Shown here piece after piece: positions 18,499-28,234 of a DNA stretch of 64,000 nt (positions within the stretch are counted from its first letter, which is position 1; each line of letters begins with the position of its first letter). Source of the DNA: Burkholderiales bacterium (lineage in GTDB: Bacteria > Pseudomonadota > Gammaproteobacteria > Burkholderiales > Burkholderiaceae_C); contig CANHVY010000002.1 of the NCBI GenBank assembly GCA_947464185.1, forward strand, positions 62,001 to 126,000, written 5' to 3'. The translations under genes and the position numbers were made by a program. The notes below the pieces were generated by a model. That model was not told the origin of the DNA, searched no databases, and saw only the letters and a list, made by a program, of their open reading frames with translations.

Positions 18499-19539
18499 AT
18501 GCCGCTGCTCTCCGGTCAAGATCCTCAAGCCCTGGCACAGGCCGCGCAGGTGCTGGCCGATGGTGGGCTGGTCGCCTTCCCCACCGAGACCGTCTACGGC
18601 CTGGGCGCACGCGCCGATGACGACGCAGCGGCGGCACAGATCTTCGCCGCCAAGGGCCGCCCGGCGGACCACCCGCTGATCGTGCACGTCACCGATGCGG
18701 CAGCGGCGCAAGCCTTCGCGGCCACCTGGCCGCCGGCAGCGCAGGTGCTGGCGCAGCACTTCTGGCCCGGGCCACTGACGCTGATCGTGCCGCGCCGCCC
18801 AGGTGTGGGCACGGCGGCCGCGGGCGGGCACGCCAGCATCGGCCTTCGCTGCCCGGACCATCCGGTCGCCCTGGACCTGCTGGCGCGCGCCCGAGGCCTG
18901 GGAGTGCTGGGCGTGGCCGGGCCCAGCGCCAACCGCTTCGGCCGGGTCAGCCCGACCACCGCAGCGCACGTGCTCGACGAGTTCGGGCCTGAGCTGCCGG
19001 TGCTCGACGGTGGCCCCTGCCGGGAAGGCATCGAGTCCACCATCATCGACTGCACCAGAGCCCACCCCGCCCTGCTGCGCCCGGGCACCACGCCGCGCGC
19101 CGCCATCGAGGCGGTGCTCATGCAGGCGCTCGGGGCGCCACTGATGGAGCGTGACGAGGCCTCCCCCAAAGCGTCGGGCACGCTGGCCTCGCATTACGCG
19201 CCCGAAGCCGCGGTCAGCCTGCTGTCGGCTGCGGAGCTGGCGCGGCGTCTGGCAACCTTCGTGGCCGACAGCCCGCAGGGTGCAGGTCTTGCGCAGACCC
19301 CTGCGGCCGCCGTTGTGGGCGTGTATATCGGGGTGTATTCGCCCGCCGCGCCGCCCGCCCAAGCTGGGGTCCTCCATCGCACCATGCACGCCCACCCTGC
19401 GCAAGTGGCGCACGAGCTGTTTGCCGTGCTGCGCCAGTTCGATACCCACGGGGTGCGCCAGATCTGGGTGCAGGCGCCGCCCGAAGGCCCGGAATGGGAC
19501 GGGGTGCGTGATCGCCTGCTGCGCGCGGCCACCCGTTGA
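18499..19539 (+). CDS. tsaC: L-threonylcarbamoyladenylate synthase (Sua5 form)
   Basis: Makes threonylcarbamoyl-AMP for the t6A37 tRNA modification; TsaB is encoded nearby at 21436. 346 residues in two domains: YrdC core (about 1-205; FPTETVYGLGARADD, FAAKGRPADHPLIVH, FWPGPLTLIV, GPSANRFGRVSPTTA) and a C-terminal Sua5 domain (SPKASGTLASHYAPEA...VRDRLLRAATR). This is therefore the long Sua5 type, not the short TsaC type. It starts 5 bases after purK. Confidence 0.95.
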   Translation: MPLLSGQDPQALAQAAQVLADGGLVAFPTETVYGLGARADDDAAAAQIFAAKGRPADHPLIVHVTDAAAAQAFAATWPPAAQVLAQHFWPGPLTLIVPRRPGVGTAAAGGHASIGLRCPDHPVALDLLARARGLGVLGVAGPSANRFGRVSPTTAAHVLDEFGPELPVLDGGPCREGIESTIIDCTRAHPALLRPGTTPRAAIEAVLMQALGAPLMERDEASPKASGTLASHYAPEAAVSLLSAAELARRLATFVADSPQGAGLAQTPAAAVVGVYIGVYSPAAPPAQAGVLHRTMHAHPAQVAHELFAVLRQFDTHGVRQIWVQAPPEGPEWDGVRDRLLRAATR

Positions 19540-19552
19540 TCCGGTCGGTGCG

Positions 19553-19624
19553 GGCTCTCGTCCCGAGAGCCGTGCACGTGCGCGCGGCTGGAGAGAACCT
19601 GAGCACTGCCACCCGCGTGCTCAG
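19553..19624. terminator. Paired hairpins between convergent tsaC and SemiSWEET genes
   Basis: Two strong stems: GGCTCTCG / CGAGAGCC with a 3-nt loop (19553-19571), and CTGAGCAC / GTGCTCAG with a 10-nt loop (19599-19624). They lie between convergent stops and could serve both directions. No U-tract is obvious. Confidence 0.55.
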
Positions 19625-19660
19625 CTCCCCTGAGGACCTCTGAGCACCCGTCATCACCTT

Positions 19661-19945
19661 TCAGCGTCTTCTTCCTGCTCTCTCAACCACCAGCTTGGTG
19701 ATCAGGATGGTGGACGCCAGGGCCAGGGTGACGGCGTTGGCCAGGATGATGGGCCAGGCCCCCAGGTGCAGGCCGTAGACGAACCACAGGGCCACGCCCA
19801 GGGTGAAGCTGGCGTACATGCCGCTGGAGATGCCCCTCACATCGCGGGTGCGCAGGGTGAGCACGGCCTGCGGGACGAAGGAGCAGGTGGTGAGCACGGC
19901 TGCGGCATAGCCGATCCACTCGAAGAGTTCAGGTGAGGCGGGCAT
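19661..19945 (-). CDS. SemiSWEET family sugar transporter
   Basis: 94-residue protein with three hydrophobic helices and the PQ-loop pattern CSFVPQAVLTLRTRDVRGISSGMY near residues 17-40, followed by LWFVYGLHLGAWPIILANAVTLALA. SemiSWEETs are half-size sugar channels that work as dimers. The ATG at 19945 overlaps the dacB stop by one base (TGATG), so it is read as the second gene of a dacB operon; an upstream ATG seven codons earlier lies inside dacB. Substrate unknown. Confidence 0.88.
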   Translation of the reverse strand: MPASPELFEWIGYAAAVLTTCSFVPQAVLTLRTRDVRGISSGMYASFTLGVALWFVYGLHLGAWPIILANAVTLALASTILITKLVVERAGRRR

Positions 19946-21402
19946 CACGGGGCTTTCAGCGCCCACTGCACGAGGGCGTCAAGGGCAGGGCGGGCGGCAT
20001 TGGCGTTGGGGTGCTGGATGACGGCCACCAGCACCCGGCGCCGCCCTTGGTCGTCCAGCACGTAGCCGGCCAGACCGGCCACGTCCCGCAACGAGCCGGT
20101 CTTCAAGTGCGCCCGGCCCGCCGGGGCGCGCGAGCGGCGCATCGTGCCGTCCAGCCCGTTGACCGGCAGCGAAGCCATCAGTTCGGGCATCACCGGGCTG
20201 GACCAGGCGTGCTGCAGCAGATGCACCAGCCACTGCGCCGTCATGCGGGTGTGGCGCGACAGGCCGGAGCCGTTGTCCAGCACCAGTTCGCCCGCAGCAC
20301 CCTCGCCGATGCGCTCGGCCACCCAGCGGCGCAGCGTCTCGCGCGCGGCCTCGGGCGTGGCGGGTTGGCCAGGCAGGCGTTGCGCGGCGAGGGTGAGGAA
20401 CAACTGCTGCGCCATCACGTTGTTGCTGAACTTGTTGATGTCGCGCACCACCTCGGCCAGCGGCGGCGAGCGCCATTCGTGCTGAGCGCGCAGCCCTGCC
20501 GGCCAGCGTCCGTCGCGCACCCGACCCGACAGGGTCCCACCCAACTCTTTCCACAGCGTGCCGATCAGGCGGGCACCATGGCCGGCGGGGTCAGGGTCGG
20601 CCATCGGCCAGGTCTGTTCGGCGCAGGCTGCGGGATAACTGCCGGCAAAACGCAGGGCACCTTCGGCCAGCACCGGCTTCAGGCCCGCACGCCAGTCTTC
20701 GCAAGGGCCGCCCACCAGCGGGACGGTGCGCACCGGGGCGCCCGGAAGGTCGGTCTCGGCCACGATCCGCGCCACGCCGCGCACCGGATCCGGTGTGACT
20801 GTCCAGGTCAGGGCGTGGAAGTTGACCAGCAAGGCGTCGGGCTGCACGTTGTACGGGCGCATCGGATCGCCGTCGAAGTCCGCAGGCGAGTCCTCGGCTG
20901 GGGCGAAGGCACTGCGGTCGAGCACGATGTCGCCGCGGATCTCCCGCACGCCCGCCTGCTGCAGGCGGCGCAGCCCCTGCCACACCCGTTCGAGCACCAG
21001 CTTCGGATCGCCACTGCCCCGGATGAAGAGATCTCCCTCCAGAATACCGTCCCGCAAGGGGCCGCTCCAGCCCACGGGGGTCGTCCAGACCCAGGCAGGC
21101 CCGAGCAGGTCCAGCGCTGCGTAAGTGGTCACCAACTTCACCAGCGACGCCGGATTGACTGACTGCCGCGCCTGGTGGCTGATGAGGCTGCGGCCGGTGC
21201 CAGCCTCCTGCACCACCACGGACAGTGCTGCCTCGGGTACCCGCGCGCGCTGCAGCGCGCTGCGCACTTCGGGGGGAAGATCGCTGGCCCATGCGACGCA
21301 ACTGGCAGCGAAGGCCGACGCCAGCGCCACCCCCCGGACCAGACCGCGCGCCCATCGCCACAGCACCTCAGCTCCCGTCACGCCCCATCGTCTGCCACCC
21401 AT
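19945..21402 (-). CDS. dacB: D-alanyl-D-alanine carboxypeptidase/endopeptidase (PBP4 type)
   Basis: Periplasmic peptidase of the S13 family that trims or cuts peptidoglycan cross-links. 485 residues from the ATG at 21402, which leads into a signal peptide (LVRGVALASAFAASCVAWAS). The three penicillin-binding motifs are visible: SLVK (Ser86-Lys89), SNN in KFSNNVMAQQL, and KTG in LKTGSLRDVAG, with the long insert domain typical of PBP4 between the first two. Divergent from tsaB. Upstream in-frame residues are non-coding antisense to tsaB. Confidence 0.94.
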   Translation of the reverse strand: MGGRRWGVTGAEVLWRWARGLVRGVALASAFAASCVAWASDLPPEVRSALQRARVPEAALSVVVQEAGTGRSLISHQARQSVNPASLVKLVTTYAALDLLGPAWVWTTPVGWSGPLRDGILEGDLFIRGSGDPKLVLERVWQGLRRLQQAGVREIRGDIVLDRSAFAPAEDSPADFDGDPMRPYNVQPDALLVNFHALTWTVTPDPVRGVARIVAETDLPGAPVRTVPLVGGPCEDWRAGLKPVLAEGALRFAGSYPAACAEQTWPMADPDPAGHGARLIGTLWKELGGTLSGRVRDGRWPAGLRAQHEWRSPPLAEVVRDINKFSNNVMAQQLFLTLAAQRLPGQPATPEAARETLRRWVAERIGEGAAGELVLDNGSGLSRHTRMTAQWLVHLLQHAWSSPVMPELMASLPVNGLDGTMRRSRAPAGRAHLKTGSLRDVAGLAGYVLDDQGRRRVLVAVIQHPNANAARPALDALVQWALKAP

Positions 21403-21422
21403 GCCGGAGATGATCGCATGGC

Positions 21423-21428
21423 TACACT
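21423..21428 (+). promoter_or_regulatory. -10-like TACACT for tsaB
   Basis: TACACT ends 7 nt before the tsaB ATG at 21436, in the short divergent region with dacB. It would give a leaderless transcript. Confidence 0.35.
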
Positions 21429-21435
21429 CGACCGG

Positions 21436-22254
21436 ATGAACCCGGTGCTGCTGGCCTTCGACACCTCCACCGAAGCCCTGGCCGTGGCCCTGCAGTGGGC
21501 CGGCGGGCAGCGTGTCTGGAACGGCGAAGGCGGCGCGCAGGCCTCCGCCAGACTGCTGCCGACCGTGCAGCAACTATTGGGCGACGCAGGACTCGAACTG
21601 GCCGGAGTGGACGCCATCGCCTTCGGGCAAGGCCCGGGCGCCTTCACCGGCCTGCGCACGGCCTGCGCCGTGGCCCAGGGCCTGGCCTTCGGCGCCGACA
21701 AGCCCGTGCTGGCCGTGGACAGCCTGCTGATCGTGGCCGAGGATGAGCGGGCTTGCCAAGGCTTCCCACCGGTGCTGGAGGTGGCCGTGGCCATGGACGC
21801 CCGCATGGGGGAGTTGTACGCAGCGCGCTACCGTTGGGCGGCACAGCGCTGGCAGGTGCTGCAGGCGCCGGGGTTGTGGGATCCGCAGGCCTGGGCGGCG
21901 GCCTGCCGCAGTGGTGCCGGCACGAACCAGGACCCAGCGCAGCAACCCGTGTGGACGGGCAGCGGCTTGCCGCTGCTGGGTGATGCCCATACCGGCAGCG
22001 GCAAGCCGCAGCCGGGTGCCGTGGCGCCAGGCTTCTACCCAGGCCGCCTGCACTGCGCGGACCGGGCCGGCGCCCTGCTGCGCCTGGCCGGGCAGGCGTG
22101 GCGTGCCAGCCAGGCCCAGCCCGCCGAGCAAGCCCTGCCCGTGTACCTGCGCGACAAGGTGGCCCTGACGACAGCAGAGCGCCTGGCGCGCAGCCCCGCC
22201 GCGCCCCTTGCACAGGACAAGGCCGGCAGCCCTGCACCCGGGGGGAGACCATGA
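21436..22254 (+). CDS. tsaB: tRNA threonylcarbamoyladenosine biosynthesis protein TsaB
   Basis: Inactive ASKHA-fold partner of TsaD in t6A synthesis. 272 residues: LLAFDTSTEALAVAL start, LLPTVQQLLGDAG, and the conserved GQGPGAFTGLRTACAVAQGLAFG near residue 60. It is longer than E. coli TsaB (231) because of an insertion around residues 130-200. An in-frame ATG six codons upstream is an alternative. Its stop overlaps rimI (ATGA), giving the common tsaB-rimI arrangement. Confidence 0.94.
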   Translation: MNPVLLAFDTSTEALAVALQWAGGQRVWNGEGGAQASARLLPTVQQLLGDAGLELAGVDAIAFGQGPGAFTGLRTACAVAQGLAFGADKPVLAVDSLLIVAEDERACQGFPPVLEVAVAMDARMGELYAARYRWAAQRWQVLQAPGLWDPQAWAAACRSGAGTNQDPAQQPVWTGSGLPLLGDAHTGSGKPQPGAVAPGFYPGRLHCADRAGALLRLAGQAWRASQAQPAEQALPVYLRDKVALTTAERLARSPAAPLAQDKAGSPAPGGRP

Positions 22255-22754
22255 GCCCCCTGCCTGCAATGGCCACAGGCGAGCGTGGCTTTCAGCCGAT
22301 GCAGGCCGACGACCTGGACCGCATCATGGAAGCGGAAGCACGGGCTTACAGCTTCCCCTGGTCACGAGGCAACTTCCTGGATTCGCTGAGGTCCGGCCAT
22401 GTGTCGGAACTGCTGGCCACCCAGGCTGAAGTGCTGCTGGGCTACTACGTGGCCATGCCGGGGGTGGACGAACTGCACCTGCTGAACATCACCGTCGTGC
22501 CGGACTTCCAGCGCTGCGGGCTCGGCCGTGTGCTGCTGGACCGGCTGGAGTGGCAAGCCCGCCAGCGCGGCCTGGCCGCCATCTGGCTGGAGGTGCGCGC
22601 CAGCAATACCCGGGCGCGCTACCTGTATGGGGCGCGCGGCTTCGTCGAGCAGGGGATTCGGCGCGGCTACTACCCGGCCGCCGGTTCAAGGCGCGAGGAT
22701 GCGGTGGTCATGAAGCTGGGCCTGGACCGGGAGGCTGCGCATGCCGCTGGATGA
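22251..22754 (+). CDS. rimI: Ribosomal protein S18 alanine N-acetyltransferase
   Basis: GNAT-fold enzyme that acetylates the N terminus of S18. 167 residues with the GNAT core: LLGYYVAMPGVDELHLLNITVVPDFQRCGLGRVLLDRL (acetyl-CoA loop RCGLGR near residue 90) and WLEVRASNTRARYLYGARGF near 115. The ATG at 22251 overlaps the tsaB stop; an ATG six codons later is possible. The 3' end overlaps the next gene by 14 bases, so tsaB, rimI and the glycosylase are one unit. Confidence 0.92.
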   Translation: MSPLPAMATGERGFQPMQADDLDRIMEAEARAYSFPWSRGNFLDSLRSGHVSELLATQAEVLLGYYVAMPGVDELHLLNITVVPDFQRCGLGRVLLDRLEWQARQRGLAAIWLEVRASNTRARYLYGARGFVEQGIRRGYYPAAGSRREDAVVMKLGLDREAAHAAG

Positions 22755-23649
22755 CCGACGCCTGGCCATGCTCAAGGAGATGGGCGTGCCGTTCTGGCAG
22801 CCGCTGGCGCGCCCCGGTCTGGCGGAGGCGGGCCCGGCTGCAGCACCCCAGGAAAGTCACGCTCGGACGCCCGCCGTCCTGGCGAACGACCTGCCGGACG
22901 CCCCCGCGCCGGCCGTGTCACGGCCCGGGCCCTCCGTGTCACGCCCAGCGCCAGCCGCCCCGCGGGGGACACCCCCCCAAGCCACCCCGCTGAACGAGCC
23001 TTCAAGGGCCGCAGCGCCTGATGTGGCCGGTCTGGACTGGCCCGCGCTGCGCCAGGCCGTGGCCGACTGCCGGGCCTGCGGCCTGTGCGAGAAGCGACGC
23101 CAGACGGTCTTCGGCGTGGGCCCTGCGCGCGCACACTGGATGGTGGTGGGTGAAGCCCCGGGCGAACAGGAAGACCTGCGCGGTGAACCGTTCGTCGGCC
23201 CCGCAGGCCGCCTGCTGGACCAGATGCTGGCCGCCCTGGGCCTGACGCGGGCGGAAGCCGCGCCCGAGGGCGCGCCCGCCCTCACCCCGGACCGGCAGGT
23301 CTACATCGCCAACACACTGAAGTGCCGCCCGCCGGGCAACCGCAACCCTGAGCCGGCCGAACTCGCCCGCTGCGAGCCCTTCCTGGTGCGGCAGATCGAA
23401 CTCGTGCAGCCCCAGGTCATCCTGGCCATGGGGCGCTTTGCGGTGCAGGCGCTGCTGCGCACCGACGAACCCATCGGCCACCTGCGCGGCCGGGTGCACC
23501 GCTACCAGGGGGTGCCCTTGATCGTCACCTACCACCCCGCCTACCTGCTGCGCAACCTGCTGGAAAAGGCCAAGGCCTGGGACGATCTGTGCCTGGCCAT
23601 GGACACGATGGAAGCCCTGCGGCGCGAACCTTCAGCGCCAGCGGCTTGA
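22741..23649 (+). CDS. Family 4 uracil-DNA glycosylase (Fe-S type)
   Basis: Removes uracil from DNA. 302 residues: a Pro/Ala-rich, probably disordered N-terminal linker of about 100 residues, then the catalytic domain with the iron-sulfur Cys pair CRACGLCEKR, the active-site GEAPGEQEDLRGEPFVGPAGRLLD, NTLKCRPPGNRNP and the C-terminal TYHPAYLLRN. The missing Cys ligands of the cluster (two more are expected) fit the Cys in LKCRP and the Cys in LARCEPF. It resembles phage SPO1 polymerase-related family proteins. Confidence 0.93.
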   Translation: MPLDDRRLAMLKEMGVPFWQPLARPGLAEAGPAAAPQESHARTPAVLANDLPDAPAPAVSRPGPSVSRPAPAAPRGTPPQATPLNEPSRAAAPDVAGLDWPALRQAVADCRACGLCEKRRQTVFGVGPARAHWMVVGEAPGEQEDLRGEPFVGPAGRLLDQMLAALGLTRAEAAPEGAPALTPDRQVYIANTLKCRPPGNRNPEPAELARCEPFLVRQIELVQPQVILAMGRFAVQALLRTDEPIGHLRGRVHRYQGVPLIVTYHPAYLLRNLLEKAKAWDDLCLAMDTMEALRREPSAPAA

Positions 23650-23679
23650 AACGGCGTCAGAGCGTGCGAAGGGTTCCGG

Positions 23680-23699
23680 CGCACCCGAGCGGGGGTGCG
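23680..23699. terminator. Hairpin between convergent glycosylase and glmU genes
   Basis: Stem CGCACCC / GGGTGCG (7 bp) with a 6-nt loop lies midway between the two convergent stops. No U-run. Confidence 0.45.
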
Positions 23700-23718
23700 G
23701 GGTACGTCGCACACACTC

Positions 23719-25110
23719 TCAGCCCTTGGGCGCCTTCTTCGGCCTTTGCCACCCTGGCACCGTGAGTTGCTTGGCGCGCACCACGGTGAGCTGGCCCGCC
23801 GGAGCATTCTTGGCGATGGTGGAGCCGCCGCCGATGGTGGCGCCAGCGCCGATGGTGACGGGCGCCACCAGCACGCAGTTGCTGCCGATGTGGGCGTCGG
23901 CCTCGATCACGGTGCGGTGCTTGTTCGCGCCGTCGTAGTTGGCCGTGATGCTGCCGGCGCCGTAGTTCACGCGCTCGCCCACCGTGGCGTCGCCCAGGTA
24001 GGCCAGGTGGTTGGCCTTGGCGCCGCGTGCCAGCGTGGAGTTCTTCACTTCCACGAAGTTGCCGATGTGCACCTCGGGCCCGAGATCCGCTCCTGGGCGC
24101 AGGCGGGCGAACGGGCCAATGAGCGCACCCGCCCCCACCTTCACACCCGCGGCCTCGCCGTCGATGTGGGTGAAGGGATGGATCACCGCGCCGGCGTCGA
24201 TGCGCGCGTTGCGCAGCACGCAGTTGGCACCGATGCGCACGCCGTCGCCCAGCACCACCTCGCCTTCGAAGACGCAGTTGACGTCGATTTCCACGTCGCT
24301 GCCGCACTGCAGCGTGCCGCGCAGGTCAAAGCGCGCCGGGTCGGCCAGGCGCACACCGGCCTCCATCAGGACTTCAGCGCGCAGGCGCTGCAGACGGCGC
24401 TCCAGGTCGGCCAGCTGCACGGGGCTGTTCACGCCCAGCACCTCGGTGTCGCTGGCCGGCTGGGCGGCCACCACATCGCAGCCCTCGGCCACGGCCATGG
24501 CCACGATGTCGGTCAGGTAGTACTCGCGCTGCGCGTTGTCGTTCTTCAGCGCCGCCACCCAGCGCTTGAGGGCGGCGGTGGGCGCGGCCAGGATGCCGGT
24601 GTAGATCTCCTTGATGGCGCGCTGCTCAGGGCTCGCGTCCTTGTGTTCGACGATGCCCAGCACGGCACCCTGCGGGCTGCGGACGATGCGCCCGTACCCC
24701 GTGGCGTCGTCCAGGGTCACGGTCAACAACGCCAGGCGCGTGCCACCACAGGCCTGCGCCAGGGCGCGCGCGGTATCGGTGCGGATCAAGGGCACATCGC
24801 CGTTGAGCACGAGGGTGGTGCCCGCCCCGTCGTCCAGCGCCGGCACGGCCTGTTGCACGGCGTGGCCGGTGCCCAGTTGCGGCATCTGGCGCGCGAACAC
24901 CGCGCCGCTGGCGGCCACCGCGGCCTCCACCTCGTCCGCGCCGTGGCCGGTGATGACGACGGTGCGCTGAGCCCCCAAGGGAGCGGCCGCGTCCAGGACA
25001 TGCTGCAATAAGGATTGACCGGCGAGCCGGTGCAGCACCTTCGGCAGGGCAGACTTCATGCGCGTGCCCTTGCCCGCCGCCATCACCACGACGTTCAACG
25101 CCTCGTTCAT
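23719..25110 (-). CDS. glmU: Bifunctional UDP-GlcNAc pyrophosphorylase / GlcN-1-P acetyltransferase
   Basis: Makes UDP-GlcNAc for peptidoglycan and lipopolysaccharide. 463 residues: N-terminal uridylyltransferase ([25 protein letters not shown], with GxGTRM nucleotide loop; [10 protein letters not shown]) and, from about residue 250, a left-handed beta-helix acetyltransferase with hexapeptide repeats ([30 protein letters not shown]). The start at 25110 matches the family; an ATG four codons upstream is possible. Divergent from the DUF6279 lipoprotein gene over 52 bases. Confidence 0.97.
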   Translation of the reverse strand: MNEALNVVVMAAGKGTRMKSALPKVLHRLAGQSLLQHVLDAAAPLGAQRTVVITGHGADEVEAAVAASGAVFARQMPQLGTGHAVQQAVPALDDGAGTTLVLNGDVPLIRTDTARALAQACGGTRLALLTVTLDDATGYGRIVRSPQGAVLGIVEHKDASPEQRAIKEIYTGILAAPTAALKRWVAALKNDNAQREYYLTDIVAMAVAEGCDVVAAQPASDTEVLGVNSPVQLADLERRLQRLRAEVLMEAGVRLADPARFDLRGTLQCGSDVEIDVNCVFEGEVVLGDGVRIGANCVLRNARIDAGAVIHPFTHIDGEAAGVKVGAGALIGPFARLRPGADLGPEVHIGNFVEVKNSTLARGAKANHLAYLGDATVGERVNYGAGSITANYDGANKHRTVIEADAHIGSNCVLVAPVTIGAGATIGGGSTIAKNAPAGQLTVVRAKQLTVPGWQRPKKAPKG

Positions 25111-25162
25111 CGTCACACTCATCGCCCTGTCCCTCGTCACGTTGTTCGCCACAGTCACAACC

Positions 25163-26086
25163 ATGTTCGCCGCCCTGTCCGGAACCTTGACGACGCTCTT
25201 TCGGAGGGGCGCGATTATCGGCCTCGCCCTGGCGGCACTGGGCGGCCTGGCAGGCTGCAGCGCCGTGCGCCTGGGCTACGACCAGGGGCCCTTCCTCGCG
25301 CACTGGTGGCTGGATTCACGATTGGCGTTCACCCCGGACCAGTCCGCGCGCACCAAGGAGGCCCTGGCGCAGTGGTTCGTCTGGCACCGTGCCACGCAGT
25401 TGAACGATTACGCTGGGTGGCTGGCGCGCACGCGCGGGGAGTCGGGGTCGGCCGTCACGCCGCAGCAGGTGTGCCGCTGGACTGACGAGCTGCGGCGCCG
25501 CCTGGACCCGCTGGTCGAGCGGCTGCTGCCCACGGCAGCCGAGGTGGTGATCACGCTCACCCCGGAGCAGCTCGCGCGCCTGGAGCGGCGCTTGGAAGAA
25601 GATGACGCCAAGCGCCGCAAGGACTTCCTGCAACCGCAGCAGGAGCAGCGCTGGGAAGCCTCGACCGAGCGCACCATCGACCGCTTCGAGTCCTTCTACG
25701 GCACCCTGGAGCCGGCACAGCGCACCCTGGTGGCCGCCAGCGTGCGAGCCTCGCCCTTCGACCCGGCCCGCTGGTGGGACGGGCGTCAGGCCAGCCAGGC
25801 CGAGATGATCGCCACGCTGCGCAAGCTGTCGGGTGACCGCCGCCCACGCGAACAGGTGGTGGCGGACCTGCGCCAAACGGTGCAGCGCCGATGGCAAGCG
25901 GCGCCCCCCGACAACTCGGGCTACCGCGAACGCCTGGCCCTGCACCAGTGCGAACTGGCCGCCGCGCTGCACAACGCCGCCACGCCGGCTCAACGCCGGC
26001 ACCTGGCCGAGAAACTGCAGGGTTGGGAAGGCGACGTGCGGGCATTGGCCGCGCGCGGGCCGACGCAGGTGGCATCCCGGCCCTGA
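25163..26086 (+). CDS. DUF6279 family lipoprotein
   Basis: 307 residues with a lipoprotein signal: [19 protein letters not shown] gives a lipobox LAGC near residue 32. The mature part is alpha-helical and charged, with the family's [22 protein letters not shown] start. The ATG at 25163 is preferred because it directly precedes the signal; a longer frame opens at 25058 inside the divergent glmU. Predicted to be membrane-anchored facing the periplasm. Function unknown. Confidence 0.8.
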   Translation: MFAALSGTLTTLFRRGAIIGLALAALGGLAGCSAVRLGYDQGPFLAHWWLDSRLAFTPDQSARTKEALAQWFVWHRATQLNDYAGWLARTRGESGSAVTPQQVCRWTDELRRRLDPLVERLLPTAAEVVITLTPEQLARLERRLEEDDAKRRKDFLQPQQEQRWEASTERTIDRFESFYGTLEPAQRTLVAASVRASPFDPARWWDGRQASQAEMIATLRKLSGDRRPREQVVADLRQTVQRRWQAAPPDNSGYRERLALHQCELAAALHNAATPAQRRHLAEKLQGWEGDVRALAARGPTQVASRP

Positions 26087-26094
26087 AGCCCAGG

Positions 26095-26742
26095 TCACGG
26101 CGCCAATGGCACCACCACCGTGCGGGGGTTCAGGCCTGTGGCCGGGAAGTCCTTGAGCGCTGCGGCAAACATGGCCGCGAGCAGTGCGGCATTGCCCATC
26201 GAATACCCGTCGTTGCTGGCCCGCGCCTCGTACACCGGCCTGCCTGTGGCGCGGTCGCGCAGCAGCACCGCCACCTCCCGGTCGAACCGCGGCGCCTCCA
26301 TGCGCAGGCCCAGGCGCCAGGTGGGCCCGGGCCCGGGTCCGTAGCGCCAGTAGCCAAAGCTGCCGGGCCACCACAGCGGGTCGTCCCAGGGCGAGCGGTC
26401 GGCAAGGGTCACCCGCGCGCCCAGCTGCACCAGCACCTGCGGTTCGCTGCCGACTGGGGCAGGCTTGAAGCCCGCGGCCTCCAAGGCGGGACGGGCCGCT
26501 GCTTCCAGGGCGTCCTGCTGCTGGGCCCGGGCCTGCTGCGAGGGCAGGCGCTCGAAGTCATAGGTGCCCGGGGCCTGGCCCTGGGGCCACTCGCCGTAGG
26601 TGGCCACTTCGCTGCTCAACGTGGACACGCCCGCACAGCCCGCCAGCATGGCGGCCGCCGCGCTGGCGGCCAGCACGGCCCTCAGCCTCCGCCCCCAGCC
26701 GGTGTCAGCCCTCAGGGCTCGGGTGCATCCTCTGGCAACCAT
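26095..26742 (-). CDS. DUF4136 domain lipoprotein
   Basis: 215 residues. The signal is [17 protein letters not shown] with lipobox LAGC near residue 36, followed by the DUF4136 core ([12 protein letters not shown]...[11 protein letters not shown]...[12 protein letters not shown]) and a Trp/Gly-rich segment ([20 protein letters not shown]) common in these lipoproteins. It overlaps the end of ttcA by 31 bases on the same strand and converges on the DUF6279 gene with 8 bases between. No function established. Confidence 0.82.
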   Translation of the reverse strand: MVARGCTRALRADTGWGRRLRAVLAASAAAAMLAGCAGVSTLSSEVATYGEWPQGQAPGTYDFERLPSQQARAQQQDALEAAARPALEAAGFKPAPVGSEPQVLVQLGARVTLADRSPWDDPLWWPGSFGYWRYGPGPGPTWRLGLRMEAPRFDREVAVLLRDRATGRPVYEARASNDGYSMGNAALLAAMFAAALKDFPATGLNPRTVVVPLAP

Positions 26743-27761
26743 GGTGAACTCCTGCGGTCAGCTGCAGCTTCGCCACCGGAGCGCCCGATAGCGTCGATAC
26801 GGATCGTCTGTACCCCCTGTGCGGCCCCCCGCGCGGGCGGGGCACAGGCCTCGTCATCCTCCTCGTCGAAGGCGCGGTCGCCCTGCGGGTCGGCCACACC
26901 CGTAGCTTGCAGGGTCTCGAAGGGGTAGAGCTTGCGGTCCATCATGTGCGAGGGCACGATCTTGCCCATGGCCGAGAACATGCTGTCGATGCGGCCGGGG
27001 TACTGACGCTCCCACTCGTGGATCATCTTCTTGACCTGCACGCGCTGCAGGTTGTCCTGGCTGCCGCACAGCGTGCACGGGATGATGGGGAACTCGCGGT
27101 GCGCAGCCCAGCGCGCCAGGTCGGCCTCGGCCACATAGGCCAGCGGGCGGATGACCACGTGGCGTCCGTCGTCGCTCACCAGCTTGGGCGGCATGCCCTT
27201 CATGCGCGCGCCGAAGAACATGTTCATCAGCAGCGTCACCACCATGTCGTCGCGGTGGTGGCCCAGCGCAATCTTGGTGGCGCCCAGCTCGCCGGCCACG
27301 CGGTACAGGATGCCCCGGCGCAGGCGCGAGCACAGGCTGCACATCGTCTTGCCTTCGGGCACCAGGCGCTTGACGATCGAGTAGGTGTCCTGCGCCTCGA
27401 TGTGGAAGGGCACGTCGCGGCTGCGCAGATAGGCGGGCAGCACCTCCTCGGGGAAGCCCGGCTGCTTCTGGTCCAGGTTGACCGCCACGATGTCAAAGGG
27501 CACGGGCGCGCGCTGGCGCAGGCTGAGCAGGATGTCCAGCAGGCCGTAGCTGTCCTTGCCGCCGGACAGGCACACCATGACCTTGTCGCCAGGCGCGATC
27601 ATGTTGAAGTCGGCGATGGCCAGGCCCACCTGACGGTGCAGCCGCTTGGCCAGCTTGCGGATGTCGACCGGGGCCTTGCTCTTGTGCTCCGGTCCGGGCG
27701 CGGCGCGGCCTTCCGGGGCACGGGCGTCGGCGGCGAAGACCGGCTCGGTGACGGTGTTCAT
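26712..27761 (-). CDS. ttcA: tRNA 2-thiocytidine biosynthesis protein TtcA
   Basis: Thiolates C32 of certain tRNAs with an iron-sulfur cluster. 349 residues: PP-loop [11 protein letters not shown] near residue 65, the cysteine pair [10 protein letters not shown] near 140 and a third cysteine region [11 protein letters not shown] near 230. The C-terminal tail after about 300 (acidic, [10 protein letters not shown]) is not conserved. It overlaps folB by four bases, so the two form a transcription unit. Confidence 0.95.
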   Translation of the reverse strand: MNTVTEPVFAADARAPEGRAAPGPEHKSKAPVDIRKLAKRLHRQVGLAIADFNMIAPGDKVMVCLSGGKDSYGLLDILLSLRQRAPVPFDIVAVNLDQKQPGFPEEVLPAYLRSRDVPFHIEAQDTYSIVKRLVPEGKTMCSLCSRLRRGILYRVAGELGATKIALGHHRDDMVVTLLMNMFFGARMKGMPPKLVSDDGRHVVIRPLAYVAEADLARWAAHREFPIIPCTLCGSQDNLQRVQVKKMIHEWERQYPGRIDSMFSAMGKIVPSHMMDRKLYPFETLQATGVADPQGDRAFDEEDDEACAPPARGAAQGVQTIRIDAIGRSGGEAAADRRSSPWLPEDAPEP

Positions 27762-28159
27762 GCGGTGGCTTCCTTGATGCCGAAGACTTCCACGCCCACG
27801 GCCTCGCAGTCCGGGTAGACGTCGGGCTTTTCGGTGGACACGCGGGCGGCCCGCACCTTGGGGTGCGCCAGCATGGCTCGAAGCAGGTCGTCGGCCAGCG
27901 TCTCCTGCAACTCGATGTGGCCGCGCGCCACACGCTGCGCGATGGTCTGGCGGATGAAGTCGTAGTCGACCACCTCGTCCAGGGCGTCCGCGGTGGGGGT
28001 GGACAGGGCCAGGGGCACGTACAGGTCCACGTTGAAGCGGATGCGCTGTGGCGCACCGTGCTCGAAATCATGCACGCCGATGTGCACCGCGAGTTCGTGG
28101 TTGCGCAGGAACAGGCGGCGGCAAGCGGTCAGCTCAGGGTGGGTCAGAAGGGCGCTCAT
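27758..28159 (-). CDS. folB: Dihydroneopterin aldolase
   Basis: Folate pathway enzyme converting dihydroneopterin to 6-hydroxymethyl-dihydropterin. 133 residues of the FolB fold: [33 protein letters not shown], with the usual catalytic Tyr position of E. coli replaced as is common in this branch; [15 protein letters not shown] and [17 protein letters not shown] follow, then [18 protein letters not shown]. It lies between ttcA and a FolM-like reductase gene on the same strand, which supports a pterin role. Confidence 0.92.
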   Translation of the reverse strand: MSALLTHPELTACRRLFLRNHELAVHIGVHDFEHGAPQRIRFNVDLYVPLALSTPTADALDEVVDYDFIRQTIAQRVARGHIELQETLADDLLRAMLAHPKVRAARVSTEKPDVYPDCEAVGVEVFGIKEATA

Positions 28160-28234
28160 CGGCTGCTTTCCTCAGGCGCTGTGAGCGCTGCATCGTGCAC
28201 CGGCACACAGGTCCAGCGCGTTCATGGGGGGCCA

